A stretch of 64,000 nt of DNA from CAKSQF01 sp964568425 (lineage in GTDB: Bacteria > Bacillota > Clostridia > Oscillospirales > CAG-272). A model generated the notes under the pieces. The model saw only the letters and a program-made list of their open reading frames with translations, did not search any database and was not told the DNA's origin. This document shows positions 45,282 to 54,114 of this stretch, one piece after another. Where the stretch lies: the NCBI GenBank assembly GCA_964568425.1, contig CAZMPO010000010.1, forward strand, positions 1 through 64,000, given 5' to 3'. The translations under genes and the position numbers were made by a program. How positions within the stretch are numbered: position 1 is the first letter of the stretch; each line of letters opens with the position of its first letter.

Positions 45282-46736
45282 TCAATGAGATATCATGGAA
45301 AAGAGCGAGCCATTTTCAAGATCATAGAGAGCGAAGTATGCCGCAGCGTCATTGAGGCTCCACTCAGACAAGCGTTCGAATGATGTGGGTCGGATAGTTG
45401 TTAAAATATATCTGCCGTTTGTCGAGCCATACCAACCATTGTCAAAAAACAGTCCGCAATCGGATATTACATCGGTTGATTCGAGTGTTTCGAGATCTAC
45501 TTTGCAAAGTCTTCCGTTATTTAGATTATAGTAGCATCCCGACACGTTTGTACCGTAATCTGCAGGCACATAATAAAGACTGTTGCCGACAACATTGATC
45601 TCTCCGTCCTGCTGGATACCCGAAGCGACAAGTTCGCCTTCGCCGTCGAGCGCATCGAGCGGCAACCTGCGAATGCTGTACTGCTTTAGATCAAAATACT
45701 GACCATCGGGATCGGATTGATCGACAGCGACTTTAAACGGCGATATATCAGCGCGATAATAAAGCTTACCGTCGTGTATAAACATTCCGATAGTCCCGTT
45801 ATTCTCTGCTGTCTTAGCAAAAACTTCATTCGCCTTGAAGATTGCTTCGCTACTTAGCAATCTGTGATCGGCACGGTAAAGCGTACCATCCTGCCAATTG
45901 CAGAAATAAACGTAATTATCGTCTGCGCCTATATACTCGGATCTGCCCTCACCGACCGCCATGCTTTGCACATCTTTGGCTTTTTTATCATATACCATCA
46001 ACTTGTATTGGGTCTCCGATGTTCTGAGCACCATAAATATCTTATCGCCGTACAGCATCATCTGAGCGGCACGCCCCGACAGCTCGATCAGCTCTTCCCT
46101 CTTATTTTGTGCGGAATCATATCTGTAAAGCTTAAACGGCTCTGTAAGCTCCCAAGACTCGGGCTCATAACCGTCTGTCGTATTCAAACTGAATACACAG
46201 TAGAAAACGGGTGACTCTCCCGCGCTCTCGCAAGGATCGAGTATGACCTCGCTGTAGTCTCGCATATTGGTCGGACAATCAAGCGACACGCCCACCCTTC
46301 CGTGAGCATGCCCTTCACCTGTACAAAGATGACGCACAATGCGGGTCTTAGATGCGGTTTTTTTTTTGGACAGATCATCATCCGCGGTCAGATCGTTAAG
46401 CGACACATATACAATCTCGCCGCCGGTTGAAAGATAATAGATCCTGTTTTTATAAACATATGCGTGATCCGAAAAATACGGCTTTAACAAGTAATCATAA
46501 TTTCCGTATGCCTCGGCATAGACGGTATCGACCGTAGGCTCCGGCGGCAGCGGAAGCGTTTCAGGCAAAAAGGTCGGCGGAGGCGATGGCGGATAAGTTG
46601 TCGTTGTGGGTGTGGCTGTTGTCACTTGTGTATTTGAATTGCCCGATGCAGTTGTTTCCGACGGCTCAGTTTTAGCGCAAGCAGAAAGGACGAGAGAAAC
46701 AAGCAGAAGTGCGGACATCGCAGTTTTCATTTTCAT
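45282..46736 (-). CDS. Lipoprotein with DUF5050/beta-propeller-like repeats
   Basis: 484 residues. The signal peptide ends in lipobox VLSAC (Cys about 20), then a Thr/Pro-rich linker (about 25-65). The remainder contains repeated short strands such as NRIYYLSTGGEIVYVSLNDL, DNYVYFCNWQDGTLYRAD, GKLYYRADISPF and NSLYYVPADYG, the pattern of DUF5050-type propellers that bind outside the cell. Function unknown. Start at 46736 follows AAGGAG; an upstream in-frame start is rejected. It is the second gene after the small secreted protein, 39 bp apart. Confidence 0.72.
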   Translation of the reverse strand: MKMKTAMSALLLVSLVLSACAKTEPSETTASGNSNTQVTTATPTTTTYPPSPPPTFLPETLPLPPEPTVDTVYAEAYGNYDYLLKPYFSDHAYVYKNRIYYLSTGGEIVYVSLNDLTADDDLSKKKTASKTRIVRHLCTGEGHAHGRVGVSLDCPTNMRDYSEVILDPCESAGESPVFYCVFSLNTTDGYEPESWELTEPFKLYRYDSAQNKREELIELSGRAAQMMLYGDKIFMVLRTSETQYKLMVYDKKAKDVQSMAVGEGRSEYIGADDNYVYFCNWQDGTLYRADHRLLSSEAIFKANEVFAKTAENNGTIGMFIHDGKLYYRADISPFKVAVDQSDPDGQYFDLKQYSIRRLPLDALDGEGELVASGIQQDGEINVVGNSLYYVPADYGTNVSGCYYNLNNGRLCKVDLETLESTDVISDCGLFFDNGWYGSTNGRYILTTIRPTSFERLSEWSLNDAAAYFALYDLENGSLFSMISH

Positions 46737-46775
46737 ACAAATAACTCCTTTCCAAATTTGTGTTCCGGACAATTA

Positions 46776-47360
46776 TTATTTAAGGTAATCATTGCCGTGA
46801 TCGATCAGTTCCGTGCGTGTTTTGGAGATTGCCAATTTGCACTCGTTATCAGAGTCACCGATTTTGAGCGAATTTAATTTATATCCGCTCTCGGTGTTTT
46901 TCTCGGAGAGACTTACGGCAGAAAACACCCGTGATGTAACACACTCATAATTAAACGGCAATCCACCGTCCTGCATCGATGCATCGTATGTATAAGAAGG
47001 GCTCAACAACCCGATATAGAGGCTCGAGCGATTATGATCGACATACGCAGGTTGATCCGGATATTTCTGGGAGCGCCAATCGAGCGAAACGTTCAAATAG
47101 AGTGCCCCGTCGGTATACGGAACAGACGATCCCGTCTTCATCTCGACAACACTGTCAAATGTCAAAAAAGTCATCCCGATACGTTCGACCTTCATATCAA
47201 GCTTAACATCAGTTCCGTCAGATGCAAGCGTATCGGTAAAAATATACGGCTGATCGTCTGCCGCAACTATCCCATGCGCAAAAAGCGGCATAAGTAATGC
47301 AAAAAATGTCAAAAGTGTGCCGATCCTTACAAATGCATTCTTTTTTGTTCCGAATTTCAT
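46776..47360 (-). CDS. Secreted protein of unknown function
   Basis: 194 residues from the start at 47360. A signal peptide (about 1-34) with cleavage near AHGIVAADD is followed by a mainly beta soluble domain. No family recognised. The nearest Shine-Dalgarno (AAAGGA) is 13 bases from this ATG, so the start is uncertain and another in-frame ATG lies seven codons upstream. It is transcribed with the lipoprotein gene from the promoter at 47489-47517. Confidence 0.6.
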   Translation of the reverse strand: MKFGTKKNAFVRIGTLLTFFALLMPLFAHGIVAADDQPYIFTDTLASDGTDVKLDMKVERIGMTFLTFDSVVEMKTGSSVPYTDGALYLNVSLDWRSQKYPDQPAYVDHNRSSLYIGLLSPSYTYDASMQDGGLPFNYECVTSRVFSAVSLSEKNTESGYKLNSLKIGDSDNECKLAISKTRTELIDHGNDYLK

Positions 47361-47488
47361 ATCAAGTTTGTTTCCTTTCATTTTAATTAAGATTTTGAGC
47401 CCGTGCGGTTGAATATTTACGGTCACTATTATTTATCATACGATCATACGCACGACACATCGCCATCCTTTTTATTTAATATATATTT

Positions 47489-47517
47489 ATTATACATTGC
47501 CAACCTTTATTTGTCAA
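47489..47517 (-). promoter_or_regulatory. Promoter of the secreted protein/lipoprotein operon
   Basis: Minus strand TTGACA (47512-47517), 17-bp spacer, TATAAT (47489-47494): full consensus; leader of about 120 nt. Confidence 0.88.
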
Positions 47518-47626
47518 TAGAATTCCAATAAATATTCCACCACGCCTTTATTTTCGTCGCTTTACACAAAAATGACACCTGTTTTTTGTGCAAAAGTGCC
47601 AAACAATTTCTTTATATATAAAAAGC

Positions 47627-47655
47627 GACAGCAATGCCTGCAGCATTGCTGTCGA
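47627..47655 (-). terminator. Terminator of the FKBP/trigger-factor-like gene
   Basis: 12-bp stem CGACAGCAATGC/GCATTGCTGTCG with a 5-nt loop; U-run on the minus strand. Confidence 0.85.
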
Positions 47656-47672
47656 AGTGAAAATAATCTTTT

Positions 47673-48944
47673 TCAGTCTTTATCTGCCGACCATGTCACA
47701 CGCTCGGCAAGTACGGGCAGGAGCTTTTGCTGCATAAACTGCGAAACGAGATTTGACTGTCCGAAATATTCGACAAAGCCCGCAACATCATTAATTCCGT
47801 AGTAATAGCTGTAATATGTGGCATACTGCTCGTAATTTTCGGTCGTCATCGAGATAAACTCATCTTTTGTCAGTTTTATCTCATAAATACCGAAAAGGTA
47901 ATTCCAAACAAGTCTTTGACCGATATAGGTCTCGGCACTTGATCTTGCGTCCTCATCGAGTTCTTTAAGCTCATCAGCAGAAAGATCTTCCTCTTTTTTG
48001 TTCATGTACTCAAGGTAGGACTTTTTGTACTCGGCGATCTGCTCATCGACTGCATCCGACGGATATGTCTCGACCTCTACAAGCTTACTTACAGCGTCGT
48101 AAGCCGCCTGTCCTTTATACTGACTTACAAGGAACGACTTGAAATCATCGATCTTTTCGTATTCACCGTCCGTGTGCTTTTTGACCATTTCATCGGTAAG
48201 CACGGGCGCAGGATCGGCAGTCTCCACCTTTGTTACCCTGACCGCAAAATCGATAAGCTTTCCGCGAAGCTCGGCAAGTCCGTAGCCGTCGCTGAAACGA
48301 ACCGTGACGGTGAGCATGTCCCCTTCTTTTGCACCTATAAGCTGTTCTTCAAAGCCGCGAGCGTTTTTCGAGGGATCGTCGATCGATGTATACGGACCGA
48401 CAAAGCTGTTTGAGCCAAGCACGAGCGGCGTTCCGCTCTCGGCACCCTCATTGGTCATGCCCTGCATCGTGCTATCCGAGAAGGTCTCGCCCTCTACTGC
48501 GCTACTGCCGGTATAATAGACCGTGACGCGATCACCATTTGCCGCGACTGTATCGGCGGACGCTTCGGTATATGTTTGATACTCGGCGAGTATTTCTGAA
48601 ACATATTCGTTATACTCATCCTCTATATCCTTTTCGTAAAGGACAACGCTCGAGATATCTCCGACCTTCAAAAACCTGAGATAGTCATCATAAACAAACT
48701 CGCCGAGCGGAAGAGGGTCGCTGCCCGAAAGATCGGGAAAAAGCAGTGACGAAAGATCGACGCCGGTTGAGGGAGATGTTGTCGACGGCAGGGTCGACGG
48801 AGCTGTGGTGACAACAGCGGTCGGTGTCGAGGCAGCATTTGTCGTCTTTGCATCCTTTCCCGAGCAGGAGATCAAAGATGCGGCGGCAAGAGTCAGTGCG
48901 AGTGCCGAGCTGACATATCTTGAGAGCTTATTGATTTTAGACAT
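47673..48944 (-). CDS. Secreted trigger-factor-like FKBP peptidyl-prolyl isomerase lipoprotein
   Basis: 423 residues. Signal peptide with lipobox LISC (Cys about 27), then a Ser/Thr/Pro linker (about 30-62). Residues about 140-240 are an FKBP-type domain (GDRVTVYYTGSSAVEGETFS, VGPYTSI, GFEEQLIGAKEGDMLTVTV). Residues about 245-415 resemble the C-terminal chaperone arms of trigger factor. It thus looks like an extracytoplasmic trigger factor, possibly folding secreted proteins at the membrane surface. Own promoter and terminator. Confidence 0.83.
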   Translation of the reverse strand: MSKINKLSRYVSSALALTLAAASLISCSGKDAKTTNAASTPTAVVTTAPSTLPSTTSPSTGVDLSSLLFPDLSGSDPLPLGEFVYDDYLRFLKVGDISSVVLYEKDIEDEYNEYVSEILAEYQTYTEASADTVAANGDRVTVYYTGSSAVEGETFSDSTMQGMTNEGAESGTPLVLGSNSFVGPYTSIDDPSKNARGFEEQLIGAKEGDMLTVTVRFSDGYGLAELRGKLIDFAVRVTKVETADPAPVLTDEMVKKHTDGEYEKIDDFKSFLVSQYKGQAAYDAVSKLVEVETYPSDAVDEQIAEYKKSYLEYMNKKEEDLSADELKELDEDARSSAETYIGQRLVWNYLFGIYEIKLTKDEFISMTTENYEQYATYYSYYYGINDVAGFVEYFGQSNLVSQFMQQKLLPVLAERVTWSADKD

Positions 48945-49007
48945 TATTAAAATTCCTTTTTGTTAAACATCGGCTTATAATATTGCCGACTGAATTTACC
49001 ACACTCT

Positions 49008-49036
49008 ATTATAGTCAAAAATTATGAATAAATCAA
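49008..49036 (-). promoter_or_regulatory. Promoter of the FKBP/trigger-factor-like gene
   Basis: Minus strand TTGATT (49031-49036), 17-bp spacer, TATAAT (49008-49013). Confidence 0.8.
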
Positions 49037-49117
49037 GCCTTTTCTCGGCATTTTGCTGTGAACGCGCTCGCCGTGTCAGCTTGAATTATGAATACAATGA
49101 TAATTTTGAAAAATCTA

Positions 49118-49146
49118 TTGAAAAAAGCTAAAATATTTGGTATAAT
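49118..49146 (+). promoter_or_regulatory. Promoter of the GH2 gene
   Basis: TTGAAA (49118-49123), 17-bp spacer, TATAAT (49141-49146). Confidence 0.85.
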
Positions 49147-49182
49147 GTCCTTGCAAAAAAATATAAGCGAGGTATTCGTACT

Positions 49183-50898
49183 ATGAATATGCCAAGACCC
49201 GAATATCCCCGTCCTCAGCTTGTCCGCGATCAGTGGGTAAACCTGAACGGCACATGGGAATTTGAGATCGACAACGCCGTTGTCGGAAAAGCGAAAAAGT
49301 TTAACGAGAGAGCCCATCTTGACGGAGAGATCACCGTTCCCTTCTGTCCCGAGAGCGTTCTGTCAGGTGTCGGAAACGTCGACTTCATGAACTGTGTATG
49401 GTACAGAAAAGATATCGAGATCCCTTACGACTGGGCAGGAAAGAGCGTTCTCCTCACATTCGGTGCGGTGGATTATCACGCGACCGTATATATTAACGGT
49501 GAGTACTGCGGAGAACACAAGGGCGGCTACACTCCCTTCACGCTGGACATAACCAAGCATCTCAAGGAGAGCGGCAACTACATAACCCTTTGTGCGGAAG
49601 ACTACACAAGAAGTGGTGATCAGCCCGTCGGCAAGCAGTCGCAGGCATACTACTCCGCAGGTTGCTCTTATACGAGAACGACCGGCATTTGGCAGACAGT
49701 CTTCATGGAGCCTGTCGACAAATTCTATGTCGAGAGCTACAAGACCTATCCCGATCTTGAAAACTGCGCTGTTGACCTTGAGATCAAGCTGAACAACTAC
49801 GCATTCGGCTCAAAGATCACGGCTGTTGCTTTCTACGAGGGCAAAAAGGTCGGCGAGGCATCGACAGTCCTTGAGTCCATGTCGGCAAACATCTACCTTC
49901 CCCTCTCCGAGAAGCATCTTTGGGAGGTAGGCGCAGGCAGACTTTACGATCTGGCGATCACGGTCGAGAATGACGGCAAGATCACCGATGCTGTAACAAG
50001 CTATTTTGGACTCCGCTCTGTCGCGCTCACCAATCGCAAATTCATGCTCAACGGCAAGAGCGTTTTCGGCAGATGGGTACTTGATCAGGGCTTCTATCCC
50101 GATGGCATATACACCGCTCCTACCGACGAGGCACTCAAGGCTGACATCGAGAGATCGATCGAGCTTGGTTTCAACGGCGCAAGACTTCATCAGAAGATCT
50201 TCGAGCCCCGTTTCCTCTATTGGGCAGACAAGCTCGGCTATCTCGTATGGGGCGAGCACGGCAACTGGGGTATCAACTATACCGATCTGCGTCAGATTGC
50301 CAACTGGTTGCCCGAGTGGATGGAATCGGTCGTTCGTGATTTCAACCATCCCTCGCTCATCGGTTGGTGTCCCTTCAACGAAACATGGGATGTAAACGGC
50401 AACAGACAGTCTGATGACATCATCAGGATCTGCTACGAAGTTACAAAGGCTATGGACCCGACCCGTCCCGTTATCGACACATCGGGCAACTACCATGTAG
50501 GCGGACACACCGATATATTCGACATTCACGATTACGATCAGAATGTTGAAAGCTACACAGAGCGCATCGGTAAGGGCGTATTTGTAACATTCAAGGATCG
50601 TCAGAATTGGTACGGACATCCCTTCTTCGTATCCGAGTACGGCGGAATCCAGTGGTCGGTCACCGAAAACGGATGGGGCTACGGCAACGCGCCGAAGACC
50701 GAGGAGGAATTCATCGCACGCTACAAGGGTCTCACCGAGGCAATGCTCAACAATCCCGATTGCTTTGCATTCTGTTACACTCAGCTCTACGACGTTGAGC
50801 AGGAGCAGAACGGTCTCATGACCTACGACAGAAAGTACAAATTCGATCCGAAGATCTTCCGTGATATCAACACGCAGAAGGCTGCAGTCGAAGACTAA
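49183..50898 (+). CDS. Glycoside hydrolase family 2 enzyme
   Basis: 571 residues. A jelly-roll sugar-binding domain (YPRPQLVRDQWVNLNGTWEFE, YHATVYINGEYCGEHKGGYTPF) and an Ig-like domain lead to a TIM barrel. The acid/base Glu is in GWCPFNETWD and the nucleophile Glu in PFFVSEYGGIQW. There is no signal peptide, so it acts in the cytoplasm. Substrate class (galactoside, glucuronide or other) is not decidable. Compared with neighbours it uses more C-ending codons (ATC, AAC, CTC) and AAG, which suggests high expression. It has its own promoter and terminator; a mobile element begins right after it. Confidence 0.9.
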   Translation: MNMPRPEYPRPQLVRDQWVNLNGTWEFEIDNAVVGKAKKFNERAHLDGEITVPFCPESVLSGVGNVDFMNCVWYRKDIEIPYDWAGKSVLLTFGAVDYHATVYINGEYCGEHKGGYTPFTLDITKHLKESGNYITLCAEDYTRSGDQPVGKQSQAYYSAGCSYTRTTGIWQTVFMEPVDKFYVESYKTYPDLENCAVDLEIKLNNYAFGSKITAVAFYEGKKVGEASTVLESMSANIYLPLSEKHLWEVGAGRLYDLAITVENDGKITDAVTSYFGLRSVALTNRKFMLNGKSVFGRWVLDQGFYPDGIYTAPTDEALKADIERSIELGFNGARLHQKIFEPRFLYWADKLGYLVWGEHGNWGINYTDLRQIANWLPEWMESVVRDFNHPSLIGWCPFNETWDVNGNRQSDDIIRICYEVTKAMDPTRPVIDTSGNYHVGGHTDIFDIHDYDQNVESYTERIGKGVFVTFKDRQNWYGHPFFVSEYGGIQWSVTENGWGYGNAPKTEEEFIARYKGLTEAMLNNPDCFAFCYTQLYDVEQEQNGLMTYDRKYKFDPKIFRDINTQKAAVED

Positions 50899-50905
50899 CC
50901 AAATG

Positions 50906-50946
50906 AAAAATCTCTCTTGGTGCTTTCGTACCAAGAGAGATTTTTT
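50906..50946 (+). terminator. Terminator of the GH2 gene
   Basis: AAAAATCTCTCTTGGT pairs with ACCAAGAGAGATTTTTT around an 8-nt loop. Confidence 0.9.
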
Positions 50947-50990
50947 ATATAAAACTAAACTAAATTTTTGATTATCTCTTTATAACTTCT

Positions 50991-51034
50991 TAAATGCCGA
51001 TATAGCTTGATTTTACAGGCTTTTTCGGCATTTA
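50991..51034. repeat. Inverted repeat near the element end
   Basis: TAAATGCCGA (50991-51000) and TCGGCATTTA (51025-51034), perfect 10-bp arms. It may end int transcription or belong to the element terminus. Confidence 0.6.
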
Positions 51035-51092
51035 GCTTTTCGGAAGATACTCACGAATGTTCTTAAATCCTCTTGTGTTTTCACTCTCAAAA

Positions 51093-51112
51093 GTAGTAAA
51101 ACCGTAGTAAAT
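51093..51112. repeat. Direct repeats GTAGTAAA beside int
   Basis: GTAGTAAAA (51093-51101) and GTAGTAAAT (51104-51112), 11 bp apart, between int and the presumed end. This is the place and spacing of arm-type sites bound by the N-terminal domain of Tn916-like integrases; assignment is inference. Confidence 0.5.
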
Positions 51113-51123
51113 ACTGCCTTTTG

Positions 51124-52317
51124 TCAAGCAATCACCCGTTCCATTTCAGCCCTTGCAGATTCAAAGGTGGCGTGCGCGTAGTAGTTCAGCGTCATTTGAA
51201 TGTTGGAATGTCCCATAATGTATTGTAAGGCTTTGGGGTTCATTCCCGCGTTGGCTAAATTCGTACAAAACGTATGCCGTAATGTATGCGGTGTAGTTAC
51301 TTTCGGTAGTGTTTCGTCGTGGCTCTTGTTGTACTTCTTGACAAGCCCGCGAAACATTGAATCGTAGTTACAAGCCGCTTTCGGATAGCCGCCTTGATTG
51401 AGAAACAGAAAGTCGGTGTACCCGTCGAGCTTGAAAGGCTGTGCTTTCTTTCTGTTCTTTATCACGCGCATAAACGCTTGATATACTTCCTCGCGCATAA
51501 GGATTTGTCTGTTGCCGCATTTGGTTTTCGGGTCGTCTATGTAATATCCGACCTCGGTATTTCTCAACAGTTGATGATCTATGTTGATTGTCCGATTTTC
51601 TAAATCCAAGTCAGCAAGGGTCAATCCGCAAAGCTCGGAAATGCGTAGTCCCGTTCCCAACAGTATCACGATCTCGTCATAATACTTTTTATATACCTCG
51701 TCGTTTTCGATAAAGGCAAGGAACGATTTTTCTTGTGCCGGGGATAGAGGTACTTTCGGTATGGTGTCGTCCTCGATCACGGTGTTTAATGCGAAGTCAA
51801 ACGGATTTTTGCGTATGCAATCATCTTGTATCGCCATATAAAACGCGGCTTTTAGTGATCTCTTATCGTTGCTGATCGTTTTATAGGATATACCGTTTTC
51901 TTTCATTCGCATAGCCCACTCTTTCGCGTCCGACATTTTCACGTTCTCAATGGGGCAAGCTCCAAGTCGGTCTTGCTCCAATAAACGCATTAGCCGTTTG
52001 CGTCCGTTTTGGGTGTTGTGCTTTACGTTGCCCCTCTGCCGTGTGTGCTTTGCATAAAGCTGACACACGGTCATTTTTTTGCCTATCGTGTCAATACCGT
52101 CGTCAAGGTCTTTTTGTATCTCTTTGATCTTCTCCCTTAACGAAATATCCTCACGTTTCCCTGCGGGGGTCTTGTCCGTTGGTACCAACTTCCAAGCGTA
52201 CACAAATTGAGGTTTACCAAAAGAATCCGTGTATTTGTAGGCATATCTTCCGTCTTGTCTTTGGCTCTCGCCAGATCGTAAAATGCGATTTTTGTTATCG
52301 CGTCTTTTTTCTGACAT
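51124..52317 (-). CDS. int: Tn916-family tyrosine integrase
   Basis: 397 residues closely resembling Tn916 Int. The N-terminal arm-binding domain (RRDNKNRILRSGESQRQDGR, DSFGKPQFVYAWKLV) is followed by a core-binding domain and the catalytic domain: Arg in LGTGLRISELCGL, HTLRHTFCTNLANAGMNPKA with His-x2-Arg, GHSNIQMTLNYYAH with the nucleophile Tyr. It cuts and joins element ends for excision and insertion. The start at 52317 (MSEKRRDN) has AAGGAGC upstream; 21 further in-frame codons are not part of the protein. Confidence 0.96.
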   Translation of the reverse strand: MSEKRRDNKNRILRSGESQRQDGRYAYKYTDSFGKPQFVYAWKLVPTDKTPAGKREDISLREKIKEIQKDLDDGIDTIGKKMTVCQLYAKHTRQRGNVKHNTQNGRKRLMRLLEQDRLGACPIENVKMSDAKEWAMRMKENGISYKTISNDKRSLKAAFYMAIQDDCIRKNPFDFALNTVIEDDTIPKVPLSPAQEKSFLAFIENDEVYKKYYDEIVILLGTGLRISELCGLTLADLDLENRTINIDHQLLRNTEVGYYIDDPKTKCGNRQILMREEVYQAFMRVIKNRKKAQPFKLDGYTDFLFLNQGGYPKAACNYDSMFRGLVKKYNKSHDETLPKVTTPHTLRHTFCTNLANAGMNPKALQYIMGHSNIQMTLNYYAHATFESARAEMERVIA

Positions 52318-52396
52318 CTCGTTATGCTCCTTTCCATAACGGAAAGAGCCTTGATATGCACTATATACATTATAGCACATTCAAGGCTAAATTTCA

Positions 52397-52603
52397 CTAT
52401 ATAACGTCAAAATTATCTAAAACTTTTTCAAACTTTTTTCGTTTAATCTGTATGCGGTTGCCGTTCATCAACACCCAACCCGCATTTAGATTTTCTTCTG
52501 CGAGCTTTCGCAGTTTGTTTTCACCAATTCGGAAGTATTTGGACGCTTCCTCTATGGTGAGGGAATATTTTTCCCATATAGGCACTTCGGTATAGTTTTC
52601 CAT
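52397..52603 (-). CDS. xis: Tn916-like excisionase
   Basis: 68 residues: VPIWEKYSLTIEEASKYFRI, GENKLRKLAEENLNAGWVLM and GNRIQIKRKKFEKVL are nearly the Tn916 Xis pattern, a small winged-helix DNA-bending protein that favours excision. The start at 52603 is preceded by AAAGGGGCG. It lies 79 bp upstream of int. Confidence 0.95.
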   Translation of the reverse strand: MENYTEVPIWEKYSLTIEEASKYFRIGENKLRKLAEENLNAGWVLMNGNRIQIKRKKFEKVLDNFDVI

Positions 52604-53009
52604 AGTGCGCCCCTTTCTTAAAATTCGTAAAATTAAGTCTTGAAAAGGGGCTTTAATCGGACGGCTATTAGCATAGCTCCACGGGAGTTTCACCCTTGCT
52701 CTCTCGGCAACCCTACCCATCGCTTGCGACGCTCTTAACGCTCGAACTGTGGCTATAAGGGAGTATCATTATCCTTTCTGCTTGTCGTCGCCCACAAACT
52801 GCTAAATTCATTTTACGACGCTGTGTTTCTCGCTTGTTCCCGTGTGGGAAGTCTTGGCGCACCCGTCGCTCGGCTCGGAGCAAAAAGAACGTATCCGATT
52901 TGCCCTATACTGCGTCGCCGTTATCTTGCGTCGCTTTCTTTGTCAATGAGCGTGAGAGGTAGGTTTTTGTACGCTTGCGGAAAGGGGTGGGCGCAAGCGC
53001 ACGTTTTAA
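52604..53009. other. Gene-free stretch between xis and the orf8-like gene
   Basis: About 400 bp without a credible gene on either strand and visibly richer in G+C than its surroundings, with several short GCG/CGC palindromes (for example CGCTTGCG near 52969 and GCGCAAGCGC near 52991). In Tn916 this place carries orf10, of which I see no trace. It may be a decayed gene or an element control region. Confidence 0.4.
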
Positions 53010-53270
53010 TCAAACCTCAAAATCAAGAACGGCTCGCATAAGCCTTGAACGTAGTCTATCGCGTATGTCCTCGTCAATGCCGTAATATGTATTGCCGCGT
53101 TCGTCGCGGAGCTTACGGACGGATAAAGAAGCGATATACCCCTCATAATGCTGTATGACAATTTTCATTGCTTCGGGGTCGCCCTTTGTCGCGGCTATAA
53201 TGACGGGATAAGGCAATAAACCGCGCTCGTCGTGATCGCTGATATTACCATTCGTCTGTTTCATCATCAT
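53010..53270 (-). CDS. Tn916 Orf8-like HTH protein
   Basis: 86 residues. LPYPVIIAATKGDPEAMKIV, HYEGYIASLSVRKLRDERGN and DEDIRDRLRSRLMRAVLDF fit the conjugative-transposon HTH_16 family (Tn916 Orf8). In Tn916 Orf7 and Orf8 together promote transcription of the transfer genes. GGAGGA precedes the ATG by 8 bases; the gene overlaps the end of the orf7-like gene. Confidence 0.88.
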   Translation of the reverse strand: MMMKQTNGNISDHDERGLLPYPVIIAATKGDPEAMKIVIQHYEGYIASLSVRKLRDERGNTYYGIDEDIRDRLRSRLMRAVLDFEV

Positions 53271-53694
53271 TTGCGCGTTCCTCCAAAAATTGTTTTAGGG
53301 TTTCCAAAGAGCTTGTCCGTCTGTACTGTACCGTACTTCTCGGAATGTTATAGAGCTTGGCAATATCCGCGTCGCTCATATCGTGGAAGTAGTACAGCAT
53401 AACAGCATTGCGCTTTTCTTCGGGCAATGTACGGAGAGCTTCGGCTAACAGTTCGGGCGTGATTCTTTTACCGCCCACACGAAAAGAATTGTCGTGATCT
53501 TCGCCGTCTGTATGATGGTCAACCGTGTATAGCTGATTTTCTTCTTCGGGCGACAGATCGGAAAAGCTGACAAAGTGTTTTTGATAGCTTTTCACATCTC
53601 TGTGTGCATTGCTCGCTTCGCGCTTCAACGCCTTTTTGCAAAAGCCGTTAAAAGCACAGCGTACTTGAAACTGGGTACGAGTTGGTTCATTCAA
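53245..53694 (-). CDS. Tn916 Orf7-like sigma-70-family factor
   Basis: 149 residues. LAEALRTLPEEKRNAVMLYYF, MSDADIAKLYNIPRSTVQYRRTSSLETLKQFL is a sigma region 4 helix-turn-helix as in Tn916 Orf7. A TTG start at 53694 is clear from AAAGGAGGTG six bases upstream; a longer frame reads through that ribosome site. A hairpin array lies upstream, so its expression may be attenuated. Confidence 0.9.
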   Translation of the reverse strand: MNEPTRTQFQVRCAFNGFCKKALKREASNAHRDVKSYQKHFVSFSDLSPEEENQLYTVDHHTDGEDHDNSFRVGGKRITPELLAEALRTLPEEKRNAVMLYYFHDMSDADIAKLYNIPRSTVQYRRTSSLETLKQFLEERANDDETDEW

Positions 53695-53973
53695 GGTGTT
53701 CACCTCCTTTCGCAACCGCGAAAGCGGGTGATAGGTTGATTTCCCCTTTCGTTACCCACAACACCGACTTTTGAAAACTGCCAAATAAAAACGGTGATTT
53801 TTTTGAAAAAATTTTTGAAAAAGACAAAATGCGCCCGTTCGCAAGACGCGAACGAGCGCAAAAAGAATTGTAAGCAGTATTTAGATGATTTGACAGTTCA
53901 TACTCATAGCCGTAATAGCCCGACGGTGGGTGATCGCTTTTTTTGACCGTAGGATATTAGGCGGGTGAGTATT

Positions 53974-54016
53974 GAAAAAAATTAACACGGCGTACCTCCA
54001 TTAGATACCGCCGTGT
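53974..54016 (-). terminator. Terminator upstream of the orf7-like gene
   Basis: Minus strand ACACGGC-type stem (54006-54016 with 53985-53994, one bulged base) followed by UUAAUUUUUUU. A faint likeness to a T-box sequence in its loop was considered and dropped. Confidence 0.75.
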
Positions 54017-54114
54017 GTGGTTAGTAAGTCGTCATTGGTTTGTGATAAACGCAAAGAAACGGCGGCTTATTTTTTACCGCCGATCAAGAGATAGTTATGC
54101 CTCGTTTACGTTCA

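Noticed and set aside
49810..50934. A 374-codon frame opposite the GH2 gene
   Set aside because: Antisense shadow produced by the codon bias of a conserved glycosidase gene.
53985..54016. Possible T-box (GGAGGTACGCCG resembles GGTGGTACCGCG)
   Set aside because: It lies in the 3' half of a terminator downstream of thrS, with no stem I specifier region, and the next gene is a sigma factor.
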